DNA from: Subtercola sp. PAMC28395 | GTDB taxonomy: Bacteria; Actinomycetota; Actinomycetes; Actinomycetales; Microbacteriaceae | Length of the DNA stretch: 64,000 nucleotides | Assembly: GCF_018889995.1 (NCBI RefSeq) | Contig: NZ_CP076547.1 | Span: forward strand, 2,480,001-2,544,000 | Direction: 5' to 3' | Part shown: positions 42,957 to 51,635 of the stretch, in pieces | Layout: each line of letters begins with the position of its first letter | Numbering within the stretch: the stretch's first letter is position 1 | Notes under the pieces: generated by a model | Database searches by the model: none | Seen by the model: only the letters and a program-made list of their open reading frames with translations | Told to the model about the DNA's origin: nothing | Translations under genes and position numbers: made by a program

Positions 42957-43547
42957 TCAGCCAGCCGTGGGCCACGCAGCGGCGATGGATGCCCGAACCT
43001 CACCCAGGAGCTGTGGCAACGCCTTCGTCTTGGCGATGATCGGGAAGAAGTTCGCGTCGTTGGCCCAGCGGGGCACGATGTGCTGGTGGAGATGGTCGGC
43101 TATGCCCGCGCCGGCAACCCGGCCCTGGTTCATACCGATGTTGTACCCATCGTTGCGCGAGACCTCAGAGAGCACCCGCATCGAAGTCTGGGTGAGGGAG
43201 GCGATCTCCGCCACCTCGGCATCGCTCGCCTGGTCGTACATCGCGACGTGGCGGTAGGGGCAGACCAGCAGGTGCCCGCTGTTGTAGGGGAACAGGTTCA
43301 GCAGCACATACGCGTGCTCACCCCGCGCGACGATGAGTGCTTCTTCGTCGCTGAGCGTGGGTGCGATGCAGAACGGGCACTCGTGCTTCTCGGGCTGAGT
43401 ACCGTTCGTGATGTAGACCATGCGGTGAGGTGTCCAGAGCCGCTGGAACTCGTCGGGCACTCCGGCCAGATGGCCGGAGGCGGTGATCTCGACCCCCGCG
43501 AACTCGTCGTCACCGGTGAACCGGTCGCTGGCATCTGTCGGCGTCAT
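42957..43547 (-). CDS. HIT-family nucleotide phosphorylase/hydrolase
   Basis: A 196-residue HIT-domain protein with the triad [10 protein letters not shown] (about 152) and a CPFC zinc-type pair (ECPFCIAP, about 56). It resembles actinobacterial Ap4A phosphorylase (Rv2613c), which lies next to thrS in mycobacteria too. That enzyme splits diadenosine tetraphosphate, a by-product of tRNA synthetases, which may explain the thrS neighbourhood. It starts 2 bases after the thrS stop. Confidence 0.88.
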   Translation of the reverse strand: MTPTDASDRFTGDDEFAGVEITASGHLAGVPDEFQRLWTPHRMVYITNGTQPEKHECPFCIAPTLSDEEALIVARGEHAYVLLNLFPYNSGHLLVCPYRHVAMYDQASDAEVAEIASLTQTSMRVLSEVSRNDGYNIGMNQGRVAGAGIADHLHQHIVPRWANDANFFPIIAKTKALPQLLGEVRASIAAAWPTAG

Positions 43548-43549
43548 CG

Positions 43550-45544
43550 TCAGATCTGGCCCTGCGTGGTGACCTGGGTCTTGTTGGCGATCGACGCCAC
43601 GATCTTGTCGACGGCGTCGGCGACGGGCACGTTGTTCTCCTGAGTGCCGTCGCGAAAACGGAAGCTCACGGTGCCGCCTGCCCGGTCATCCTCGCCCACG
43701 ATCAGAAGGAAGGGAACCTTCTCTTTCGTGTGAGTGCGGATCTTCTTCTGCATGCGGTCGTCGCTGGCGTCGAGTTCGGCACGCACGCCCTTGGCCTTCA
43801 GCTGCGCGATCACCTCGCCGAGATACTCCTCGTACTGCTCGGCGACAGGGATGCCCACCACCTGGACGGGCGAGAGCCACACGGGGAACGCGCCGGCGTA
43901 GTGCTCGGTGAGCACAGCGAAGAACCGTTCGATCGAGCCGAAGAGCGCACGGTGGATCATGATCGGTCGCTTGCGGGTGCCGTCTGAGGCTGTGTACTCC
44001 AGCTCGAAGCGTTCCGGCTGGTTGAAATCGAGCTGGATGGTCGACATCTGCCAGGTTCGGCCGATCGCGTCTCTCGCCTGCACCGAGATCTTGGGGCCGT
44101 AGAAGGCCGCTCCCCCGGGGTCGGGCACCAGCTGCAGTCCGGATTCCTCGGCGACCTCGCGCAGGGTCTCCGTCGCGGCATCCCAGAGCTCGTCGGCTCC
44201 GATGAACTTCGGGTTGGTCGCATCTCTGGTCGAGAGCTCGAGGTAGAAGTCGTCGAGCCCGCAGTCCTTCAGAAGATCGAGCACGAACTTCAGCGTGCTG
44301 GTGAGCTCGGGCTTCACCTGTTCCTGGGTCGTATAGATGTGCGCGTCGTCCTGTGTCATGCCGCGAACCCGGGTGAGGCCCTGCAGGGTGCCACTCTTCT
44401 CATAACGGTAGACCGAACCGAATTCGAACATGCGGAGCGGCAGCTCACGGTAGCTCCGGCCACGCGCACGGAAGATCAGGTTGTGATACGGGCAGTTCAT
44501 GGGCTTCAGGTAGTAGTCCTGGCCCTGCCGGGTGACGTTGCCCTCTTCGTCGCGCTCCTCGTCGAGGTGCATGGGCGGGAACATGCCGTCGGCGTACCAC
44601 TGCAGGTGCCCACTGGTCATGAACAGGTTCGCCTTGGTGATGTGCGGGGTGTTCACGAAGTCGTAGCCAGCCGCGATGTGGCGCTGGCGTGAGTAGTTCT
44701 CGAGCTCCTGGCGGATGATGCCGCCCTTGGGGTGGAACACCGCAAGCCCGGAACCGATCTCCTCCGGGAAGGAGAACAGGTCGAGTTCGGCCCCGATGCG
44801 ACGGTGGTCGCGCTTGGCGGCCTCCTCCTGCCGGGCCTGATAGGCACGGAGTTCGTCTTTGGTGGGCCACGCGGTGCCGTAGATGCGCTGCAGCTGGGGG
44901 TTCTTCTCCGAGCCGCGCCAGTACGCCGCCGCCAGGCGGGTGAGCGCGAAACCGTTGCCGATCATCCGGGTGTTCGGAAGGTGCGGACCCCGGCAGAGGT
45001 CGCTCCACACGGTCTCACCGGTCTTCGGGTCGACGTTGTCGTAGATGGTGAGTTCGGCGCCCCCGACCTCGACCGATTCGTCTTCGGCGGCAGACCCACC
45101 TTTGATGCCGATGAGTTCGAGCTTGTACGGTTCGTGGGCCAGTTCGAGGCGGGCTTCGTCTTCGGTCACGACCCGGCGCATGAAGCGCTGTCCCTGCCGG
45201 ATGATGCGATCCATCGCCTTTTCGAGCGTCTTCAGGTCGTCGGGGGTGAACGCGGTGGTGACGTCGAAGTCGTAGTAGAAACCGTCGGTGATGGGCGGGC
45301 CGATGCCGAGTTTCGCCTCGGGATTGATCGACTGCACAGCCTGTGCCATCACGTGGGTCGCCGAGTGGCGGAGGATGTTCAGGCCGTCTGGGGAGTCGAG
45401 GTGAATGGCCTCGACGTAGTCACCGGCGGCAGCCGTTGCGGCAAGGTCGCGCAGCTCACCATTGACCTTCATGGCGACGATCGTTCGATCACTGAACAGT
45501 TCGAATCCGGTGCTTGCATTGTCGACCTGGATGATGTCACTCAC
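43550..45544 (-). CDS. thrS: Threonyl-tRNA synthetase
   Basis: Charges tRNAThr. The 664-residue class II enzyme has an N-terminal TGS-like domain, the editing domain ([14 protein letters not shown], about 77), the catalytic domain with zinc ligands in [13 protein letters not shown] and motif 2 [21 protein letters not shown], and the anticodon-binding domain ([14 protein letters not shown]). The start is GTG at 45544. It heads the minus-strand block and is divergent from the folP-like gene. Confidence 0.97.
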   Translation of the reverse strand: MSDIIQVDNASTGFELFSDRTIVAMKVNGELRDLAATAAAGDYVEAIHLDSPDGLNILRHSATHVMAQAVQSINPEAKLGIGPPITDGFYYDFDVTTAFTPDDLKTLEKAMDRIIRQGQRFMRRVVTEDEARLELAHEPYKLELIGIKGGSAAEDESVEVGGAELTIYDNVDPKTGETVWSDLCRGPHLPNTRMIGNGFALTRLAAAYWRGSEKNPQLQRIYGTAWPTKDELRAYQARQEEAAKRDHRRIGAELDLFSFPEEIGSGLAVFHPKGGIIRQELENYSRQRHIAAGYDFVNTPHITKANLFMTSGHLQWYADGMFPPMHLDEERDEEGNVTRQGQDYYLKPMNCPYHNLIFRARGRSYRELPLRMFEFGSVYRYEKSGTLQGLTRVRGMTQDDAHIYTTQEQVKPELTSTLKFVLDLLKDCGLDDFYLELSTRDATNPKFIGADELWDAATETLREVAEESGLQLVPDPGGAAFYGPKISVQARDAIGRTWQMSTIQLDFNQPERFELEYTASDGTRKRPIMIHRALFGSIERFFAVLTEHYAGAFPVWLSPVQVVGIPVAEQYEEYLGEVIAQLKAKGVRAELDASDDRMQKKIRTHTKEKVPFLLIVGEDDRAGGTVSFRFRDGTQENNVPVADAVDKIVASIANKTQVTTQGQI

Positions 45545-45632
45545 GTGCCGTGTGCTCCCTGCGGGTTGTGTTGCTTGTCTGTCAACTTTAGCGGTGCCTT
45601 CTGACGGGCCGGTTCGCCCGCGGCCGGGGCGA

Positions 45633-45680
45633 GCAGTGACGGCGCGACCGGCCCCGGCAGTGACGGCGCGACCGGCCCCA
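45633..45680. repeat. 24-bp tandem duplication upstream of the folP-like gene
   Basis: Two copies (45633-45656 and 45657-45680) of GCAGTGACGGCGCGACCGGC-type sequence differ only at the last base. They lie in the 155-base divergent spacer between thrS and the folP-like gene, ending 20 bases before its ATG. Confidence 0.85.
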
Positions 45681-45699
45681 GCAGCTAGAGTCGGTCGAC

Positions 45700-46593
45700 A
45701 TGGGACCCGCTTTCAGCCTGCCGCCGCTTCGCGAGCCCGTGCGTGTGATCGGGGCACGGACCTTCGACTTCTCCCGCCAGATCGCCGTGATGGCAATCAT
45801 CAACCGCACCCCCGACTCGTTCTTCGACGAGGGCGCGACCTTCGCTCTCGATCGTGCCGTCGAGGCCGCGGTGCGTGCCGCCGGCGACGGGGCCGACTGG
45901 GTCGACATCGGTGGAGTCCCGTTCGCGCCGGGGCCCGAGCTCTCCGCGAGAGACGAACTCGAACGGGTCATCCCGGTGATCGAAGGGCTCGTTGCGGAGT
46001 CCGACGTCGTGGTCTCGGTCGACACCTTCCGCCCCGAGGTGGCCGAAGCGGCGATCGCCGCCGGTGCAGGTGTGATCAACGACACCACGGGCATCCATGA
46101 CCCCCGGCTCGCCGACGTGGTCGCCAGCAGTGACGCGACGCTGGTCATCACCCACAGCCGCGCGGCGCCGCGGCAGAAGTACCCGCGACCGCAGTACGAC
46201 GATATCGCGGCCGAGATTGCGTCATTCCTGCAGTCGCGCGTCGACTTCGCCGTGTCGCGTGGCATTCCCGAGAACCGGATCATCGTCGACCCCGGGCACG
46301 ACCTCAATAAGAACACGGTCCAGACCCTCGAGTTGACCCGCAGGCTCGGTGAGATCACGGCGCTGGGCCTGCCGACGCTTGCCGCCGTCTCGAACAAGGA
46401 CTTCATCGGTGAATCGCTGGGGCGCGAGAAACCGGAGCGCCTCCCGGGCTCCCTCGCCGCGGCAACGGTGAGCGTCATGCTCGGAGCACGGATCGTGCGG
46501 ATGCACAACGTTCGCGAGTCGGTCGATGCGATGCGTATGGTCGAGGCGATCATGGGCTGGCGGGAACCCGTCTATGCCATTCACAATCTGTAG
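45700..46593 (+). CDS. Dihydropteroate synthase-like protein (FolP2-type, divergent site)
   Basis: A 297-residue TIM-barrel of the DHPS family. Kept features are [15 protein letters not shown] (about 31-45), [32 protein letters not shown] and [11 protein letters not shown]. The loop that normally reads STRPG (binding pABA side) is VPFAPG (72-77), losing the Thr-Arg pair, and the usual MHMxG segment is THSRAAPR. It may be a FolP2-like paralogue without normal DHPS activity. The next gene, 47 bases on, is a RibD_C reductase, so a pterin-related task is plausible. Confidence 0.82.
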   Translation: MGPAFSLPPLREPVRVIGARTFDFSRQIAVMAIINRTPDSFFDEGATFALDRAVEAAVRAAGDGADWVDIGGVPFAPGPELSARDELERVIPVIEGLVAESDVVVSVDTFRPEVAEAAIAAGAGVINDTTGIHDPRLADVVASSDATLVITHSRAAPRQKYPRPQYDDIAAEIASFLQSRVDFAVSRGIPENRIIVDPGHDLNKNTVQTLELTRRLGEITALGLPTLAAVSNKDFIGESLGREKPERLPGSLAAATVSVMLGARIVRMHNVRESVDAMRMVEAIMGWREPVYAIHNL

Positions 46594-46640
46594 AGGACGG
46601 GAATCTGTCGTGCGTGAGCCGGCCAGCGAGGGAGCACACC

Positions 46641-47375
46641 ATGCCGACAGTGAGTGAACTGGATGCCCTGACCGACGCCCAACTGATCGCACTGTATGCG
46701 CCCGCCAACCGCTCAGAGCGGCTCGTGCGGGCCAATTTCATCTCGTCGATCGACGGGTCGGCCACTCTCGGCGGGCTTTCCGGAGAGCTCGGCGGCCCGG
46801 GCGACAAACGCGTCTTCGACCTGCTGCGCCAGTTGTGTGACGTGGTGGTGGTCGGGGCGGGCACCGTGCGCGCGGAGGGGTACGGTGCGATGCGGCTCGA
46901 ACCCCGTGCCGCGCTGTGGCGTGCGCAGAACGGTCTCCCCGAGCATCCGGCCTTCGCGATCGTCAGCCGCGGGCTCGAACTCGACCTCGACAGTGATGTC
47001 TTCACGAAGGCGCCCCGACGGCCGCTGGTGCTCACGACTGCGTCGGCTGACACAACCCGGCGCACGGCACTGGAGCACGTCGCCGACGTCGTCGCCTGCG
47101 GTGAGAAGTCTGTCGAACCGCAGCGCCTGGTCGCTGAACTGCTCGGGCGGGGGCTGACGCAGATCCACTGCGAAGGCGGCCCGAGCCTGCTGGGCGATCT
47201 CATCGCCGCGGACGAACTCGATGAGCTGTGCCTGACCCTGAGCCCGGTGTTGGAGGGGGGTGCAGGGCCGCGGATCTCGCACGCCCCGCAGCCGTCGGTG
47301 CCGCGCTCGCTCACGCTCGAGCACCTGCTGCTCGCCGACAGCATGATGTTCACGAAATACTCACGCACGCGCTGA
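46641..47375 (+). CDS. RibD_C-type (DHFR-like) reductase
   Basis: A 244-residue NADPH-dependent reductase of the RibD C-terminal/DHFR fold. ATG 46641 has GAGGGAG 7 bases upstream. Marks are RANFISSIDGSATLGGLSG, DVVVVGAGTVRAEGYG, and HCEGGPSLLGDLIAADELDEL. It lacks the deaminase half of RibD. Related actinobacterial proteins are annotated pyrimidine reductases; one mycobacterial member (Rv2671) has DHFR activity. Paired with the DHPS-like gene, a reduced-pterin role is a fair guess. It converges on the aldehyde dehydrogenase gene with 19 bases between. Confidence 0.85.
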   Translation: MPTVSELDALTDAQLIALYAPANRSERLVRANFISSIDGSATLGGLSGELGGPGDKRVFDLLRQLCDVVVVGAGTVRAEGYGAMRLEPRAALWRAQNGLPEHPAFAIVSRGLELDLDSDVFTKAPRRPLVLTTASADTTRRTALEHVADVVACGEKSVEPQRLVAELLGRGLTQIHCEGGPSLLGDLIAADELDELCLTLSPVLEGGAGPRISHAPQPSVPRSLTLEHLLLADSMMFTKYSRTR

Positions 47376-47394
47376 GTGAGGGGCGGCGCGATCG

Positions 47395-48909
47395 TCAGTA
47401 GAGCGTGACCACTGTCTTCGACTCGAGGTAGTTCTCTATTCCCTGGGCGCCGTTCTCGTAACCCCAGCCTGACTGCTTGTGGCCGCCCTTGGGCAACTCC
47501 GGCGAGAAGTACGAGTGGCAGTTCACCCAGACCGTGCCGGCCTTGATGCGCGAGGTGAGGGTGTGCGCGTTCGACAACCCTTCCGTCCAGACACTCGCCG
47601 CCAGACCGTACACGCTGTCGTTCGCCCAGGCGACCACCTCGTCGACCTCGTCGAACGGGGTGATCGAGACGACGGGACCGAAGATCTCCTCCTGCATGAG
47701 GCGCATGTCCTGCCGCACCCCGGTGAGCACGGTCGGCCGGTAGAACGTGCGCTGCTCGTCGACCTGGAGCCCTCCCGCTGTCACCTCGACTCCGTCGGCA
47801 ACGCCCTCGCGAACATACTCGGCGACCCTGTCTGCTTGCACCCTGCTGACCATCGGGCCCATGTCGGTGGCGGGGTTCATGCCGTGACCGAGGCTCAGCG
47901 CATCGGCTTCGCGCGAGACCTCCTCGACCAGGCGCTCATATATGCTCGAATGCGCATACACCCGCGAGCTCGCCACGCAGACCTGCCCGCCGTTGTTGAA
48001 GATTCCGCGTGCGATGCCGGGCACGGCCAGCGCGAAATCGGCGTCGGGCATCACGATCGCCGGTGACTTGCCGCCAAGTTCGAGCGTGAGTCGTTTGAGG
48101 TTACCCTGCGCCGCGGCCAGCAGGGCTTTACCGACCGCCGTCGAGCCGGTGAAGCCGATCTTGTCGACTCCCGGATGCTCGGCCAGCGCCTGACCGACCT
48201 CCCTGCCGTAGCCCGTGACCACGTTCACGACGCCCGCAGGGAAGCCCGCTTCGAGTGCGAGTTCCCCGAGGCGGAGTGCGGTGAGAGACGTGTTCTCCGA
48301 CGGTTTGAGTATCACCGTGCATCCAGCAGCCAGAGCGGGAGCGAGTTTCATCGATGCCATCAGCAGCGGGGAGTTCCAGGGCACAATGGCGGCGACCACA
48401 CCGACGGGCTCCTTCACCGTGTAGGCGAAGATCTGCTTGCCCTCAGGTTGGTGCGCGATCGAGGTGGGGATCGTGGTGCCCAGCAGCTTGTTCGTGTACC
48501 CGGCGTAGTAGCGGAACTGCGCGATCGTGCCCGGCAGTTCGCCGAATCGGGCCGTGCGGTAGGCCTTGCCCTGGTCGAGGGTCTCGAGCTCAGAGAGCTC
48601 GTCGATGTTCTGCTCGATCAGGTCTGCAAGCCGCCAGAGGAGGGCGGCACGGGCTGACGGTGTCATGCGTGCCCAGCCCGGGGACTCGAGCGCTGCACGG
48701 GCGGCGGCGACGGCATCGTCGACATCGGCGGCGGTTCCGCTCGCGATCTGGGTGAGGGTACTCCCCGTGGCGGGATCGATGCTGTCGATGTACTCGCCGG
48801 AGGACGGAGCCACCCATTCGCCGGCGATGAGCAGCCGGTGCGGGCCGCGCGCGAGGAACGCCGAGACCTCAGGGCGTTGTGTTGCGGAGTCATAGTCGAG
48901 GAGGGTCAT
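47395..48909 (-). CDS. NAD(P)-dependent aldehyde dehydrogenase
   Basis: Oxidises an aldehyde to the acid. The 504-residue protein is close to phenylacetaldehyde/betaine-aldehyde-type ALDHs: PWNSPLLMASMKLAPALAAG, cofactor loop FTGSTAVGK (253-261), catalytic Glu277 in LELGGKSP and Cys311 in NNGGQVCVASS. The EEIFGPVVS motif is intact. Its ATG overlaps the GMC gene's stop by 4 bases and it is last in the cluster, consistent with the final oxidation of a pathway. The natural aldehyde is unknown. Confidence 0.94.
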   Translation of the reverse strand: MTLLDYDSATQRPEVSAFLARGPHRLLIAGEWVAPSSGEYIDSIDPATGSTLTQIASGTAADVDDAVAAARAALESPGWARMTPSARAALLWRLADLIEQNIDELSELETLDQGKAYRTARFGELPGTIAQFRYYAGYTNKLLGTTIPTSIAHQPEGKQIFAYTVKEPVGVVAAIVPWNSPLLMASMKLAPALAAGCTVILKPSENTSLTALRLGELALEAGFPAGVVNVVTGYGREVGQALAEHPGVDKIGFTGSTAVGKALLAAAQGNLKRLTLELGGKSPAIVMPDADFALAVPGIARGIFNNGGQVCVASSRVYAHSSIYERLVEEVSREADALSLGHGMNPATDMGPMVSRVQADRVAEYVREGVADGVEVTAGGLQVDEQRTFYRPTVLTGVRQDMRLMQEEIFGPVVSITPFDEVDEVVAWANDSVYGLAASVWTEGLSNAHTLTSRIKAGTVWVNCHSYFSPELPKGGHKQSGWGYENGAQGIENYLESKTVVTLY

Positions 48910-50543
48910 GCGTGCACTTTCGTCTTGTCGTGTGAAGGTACGAGCGATGCTGCGATGAGCTCGGAGGCGCGTTCGGCCACAGCGATGACCGCGGCCTGCG
49001 TGTTCGAAGTGGGAATCGAAGGGAACACCGACGCATCGGCCACCCAGAGCCCATCGATGCCGTGGACGGCGAGGGCGGGGTTCACGACAGTCGATTCGCC
49101 CGTGCCCATCGCGGCCGTACCGCAGGTGTGGAAGAACGTCGAACAGCTCGACCGGATGAAGGCGATCTTCTCCTGCTTCGAGAGCCGCTGGTGCGGTGCG
49201 ACCGGGGCCGAACCGATGTTGCGATACGCCGAGGTCGCCGCGAGGTCAGCGATCGTCTCCATCGATTCGATGAGGGCGTCGAGGTCGTTCTGCTCGGCCA
49301 GGTAGTTCGGCTGGATCTCGAGGGCCGCACCGGGGTCGGCAGATGTCAGCCGGAGATACCCGATACTCCGCGAATCCATCAGACCCGGCGAGATCGCGAA
49401 GACCGAGCCTGACAGGTCATGCTCGGCACGCACTTCGTCTGTGGCGTGCGGGCCCTGCACGACGAAGGCGTGGAGGTCGGGTTTGCCGCGCGATTTCGAG
49501 CTCTTCCAGTTCAGCATGCTGCCGCCGCCGTTGTCGCGGGTCGGCCCGAGAGGCTCACGCGCACGGAAGTTCATTCCCATGAGCAGCGGGTGATCCTGCA
49601 GGTTCTTGCCGACGCCCCGGAGCGCGGTGTGCACTTTGATGCCGAGCGGTACGAGTTCGTCTGGGTCGCCGACTCCCGACAGCATCAGCAGTCTCGGCGT
49701 GTGGATCGCTCCCGCCGTGAGCACGACTCCCTGCCGAGCGCGCAGGCGAACAGTTTCGGGCGGCGTTCCGTCGCCGGTAGTCCGTTCGTACTCGACCCCG
49801 ACGCACCGCGACCCTTCGAAGACCAGGAGCGACACTGGCGAATCGACGAGCACGTTCAGGTTCGGCCAGGCGGCTGCCGGCTCGAGGTAGCCACGAACTG
49901 TGCTCCAGCGGGTGACCTCGCCAGTTTCGGGCTCCACTGTCACGTTCAGGTTGGCAAGCGCCGCACCATCATTCTCGGCGGCGTTCGCGTCGTCGAGCAC
50001 GTCGAAGCCGAGTTCGGCGCAGCCCTCGAGCATTGCCGCAGCAACGGGGTGAGGGTCGCGCGAGGTCTCGACTCGCATCGGGCCGCCCGCGCCCCGATAT
50101 TCGGTCGAGCCACCCTGCCAGTCTTCGCTGCGCCGGAAGTACGGCAGAAGTGAGTCATAGTTCCAGCCCGTTGCGCCGGCAACCTCCCACGCGTCGTAGT
50201 CCGAGCGATGCCCGCGATACCAGAGCATCGCGTTGATGCTGCTCGACCCGCCGAGTACCCGTCCGCGCGGAATCGGAACCGGTCGCCCGGCCGTGCGCCA
50301 GGTCGCTCCGTAGCTCTGGTTCCAGTCGTACTCACCACCGAGAAGCCCCGCCCACGACCCGGCCGAACGGATGCCCGGCATTCCCTTGTCGCTGGGCCCC
50401 GCTTCAAGCAGCACAACCTCGCGCCCTGCATCCTCTGCCAGACGCCGCGCCACGACGCACCCGGCCGAACCGCCGCCCACGACGATGATGTCGGTCTCAG
50501 TGATGACAACCGACGCTCGAGCGTCGCGGTTAATTGTGCTCAC
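48906..50543 (-). CDS. GMC-family FAD oxidoreductase
   Basis: Oxidises an alcohol, probably to the aldehyde used by the next gene. GTG 50543 overlaps the end of the ThDP beta gene by 14 bases and gives 545 residues beginning VSTINRDARASVVITETDII, with the FAD loop VVGGGSAGCVVARRL. Also seen are the GMC signatures GRVLGGSSSINAMLWYRGH, GAIHTPRLLMLSGVG, the catalytic His in FFHTCGTAAMG and Asn in SIPTSNTQAAV. It is choline-dehydrogenase-like in layout, but the substrate is not known. Confidence 0.92.
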   Translation of the reverse strand: MSTINRDARASVVITETDIIVVGGGSAGCVVARRLAEDAGREVVLLEAGPSDKGMPGIRSAGSWAGLLGGEYDWNQSYGATWRTAGRPVPIPRGRVLGGSSSINAMLWYRGHRSDYDAWEVAGATGWNYDSLLPYFRRSEDWQGGSTEYRGAGGPMRVETSRDPHPVAAAMLEGCAELGFDVLDDANAAENDGAALANLNVTVEPETGEVTRWSTVRGYLEPAAAWPNLNVLVDSPVSLLVFEGSRCVGVEYERTTGDGTPPETVRLRARQGVVLTAGAIHTPRLLMLSGVGDPDELVPLGIKVHTALRGVGKNLQDHPLLMGMNFRAREPLGPTRDNGGGSMLNWKSSKSRGKPDLHAFVVQGPHATDEVRAEHDLSGSVFAISPGLMDSRSIGYLRLTSADPGAALEIQPNYLAEQNDLDALIESMETIADLAATSAYRNIGSAPVAPHQRLSKQEKIAFIRSSCSTFFHTCGTAAMGTGESTVVNPALAVHGIDGLWVADASVFPSIPTSNTQAAVIAVAERASELIAASLVPSHDKTKVHA

Positions 50544-51138
50544 TCGGCCCCATGATGACCACGCCCTCCGTCTCTTCGACGTGGCGCACGAAGATGTACT
50601 TGTCTTCACGCCCGTCGCTGTGCTTGCGCTTGATGCCCGGCTGCAGAATGCCGTCGACCTTCGCAACCACCACGTACGGCACTGACGATGCGAGCCCCTC
50701 TTCGCAGAGTGCGTCGAATTCCTCGAGCGTGGTCGCTGTGAACGCCTTCTCTACACCGGATGCCCGGGCGATCGCTGCGAGATCGACACGCCCACTCGCG
50801 GTGTGGGTCTTCGGGCCGCCGATCGACTGGTACATCTGGTTGTCCCACACCACAGTGAAGAGGTTCGCGGGTTGCTCATTGCCGAGCGTCGCGAGAATGC
50901 CGAGGTTGAACAGCAGCCCGCCGTCGGTGTCGAGGGAGATGATCCGGCGGTGCGGCAGCCCCACGGCCAGACCGAAGGCCTCACCGGTCACACAGCCGAG
51001 CTGCTGCTGGAAGAGACTGCCCGCGCGCATGTGGGGGGCGGCGTTGTACCACTCGTCGACACTGCCGCCGAGCGAGAGAATGACGAGTTCGTCCCTGAGA
51101 CGCTCGCCGAGCTTGATCATGCATTCATAGCGTTTCAT
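50530..51138 (-). CDS. ThDP-dependent decarboxylase, C-terminal (PP) subunit
   Basis: The 202-residue protein is the diphosphate-binding half of a split ThDP enzyme, like the beta subunit of sulfopyruvate or phosphonopyruvate decarboxylase. The ThDP/Mg motif reads SLDTDGGLLFNLGILATLGN (68-87) and ends at Asn100 in WDNQMYQSIGG. LGCVTGEAFGLAVGLPHRR precedes it. The start overlaps the alpha subunit's stop by 4 bases, so the two are made in step. CoM biosynthesis is not expected here, so the 2-oxoacid is unknown. Confidence 0.88.
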   Translation of the reverse strand: MKRYECMIKLGERLRDELVILSLGGSVDEWYNAAPHMRAGSLFQQQLGCVTGEAFGLAVGLPHRRIISLDTDGGLLFNLGILATLGNEQPANLFTVVWDNQMYQSIGGPKTHTASGRVDLAAIARASGVEKAFTATTLEEFDALCEEGLASSVPYVVVAKVDGILQPGIKRKHSDGREDKYIFVRHVEETEGVVIMGPSEHN

Positions 51139-51635
51139 CGAACGATGCTCCCTCCGAGCGCGATGGCGGAATGGTAGTAGGCCGCATACGACCAGCTGAA
51201 CGCGTCGGTGATCGCGTCTTCGATCGCCGCCTCATCCCGGATGATCTGATACGGCACTCGCAGAGCATCCAGCACCGGCTCCATCGTGATGCCGTGCGGA
51301 ATCGCCCACCAGTTGTTCTCCCCGAGCTCACCCCGGTAGCTCATCAGCATGACGACGGGAATGCCCGCCCCGAGCCCCATTCGAGCGAGCGGTTCGACGG
51401 ATGCCCGGAGACCCGAGTTCTCCATGATGAGGACGGCGCGCTTGCCCGAAAGAAAGACTCCCCCGCAGATCGCGGCGCCTTCACCTTCGTTCGTCACCTG
51501 GATCGTGCGGAGGTCGGGGTCGGCGTCAAGAGCCGGATAGAGCTCTTTGAAGAGTGAGTCGGGCAGATAGCAGACGATCGAGACGCCCGCCTTCTTGAGG
51601 CCGCGGATCACCGCGTCGACGGCGGTGGCTTTCAT
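51135..51635 (-). CDS. ThDP-dependent decarboxylase, N-terminal (Pyr) subunit
   Basis: The 166-residue protein is the pyrimidine-binding half of the same split enzyme: VDAVIRGLKKAGVSIVCYLP, then TIQVTNEGEGAAICGGV, where the activating Glu (E50 or E52) of ThDP enzymes lies, and SGLRASVEPLARMGLGAGIP. The ATG overlaps the monooxygenase stop by 4 bases. It is similar to the ComD/sulfopyruvate decarboxylase alpha group, but such subunits occur in many catabolic operons. Confidence 0.87.
   Translation of the reverse strand: MKATAVDAVIRGLKKAGVSIVCYLPDSLFKELYPALDADPDLRTIQVTNEGEGAAICGGVFLSGKRAVLIMENSGLRASVEPLARMGLGAGIPVVMLMSYRGELGENNWWAIPHGITMEPVLDALRVPYQIIRDEAAIEDAITDAFSWSYAAYYHSAIALGGSIVR

Noticed and set aside
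45588..46553. A 321-residue open frame on the minus strand
   Set aside because: It is antisense to the DHPS-like gene, which has clear family motifs.
50530..51635. Coenzyme M biosynthesis (sulfopyruvate decarboxylase)
   Set aside because: No other CoM genes are present and the operon context is catabolic; only the fold-level similarity is supported.
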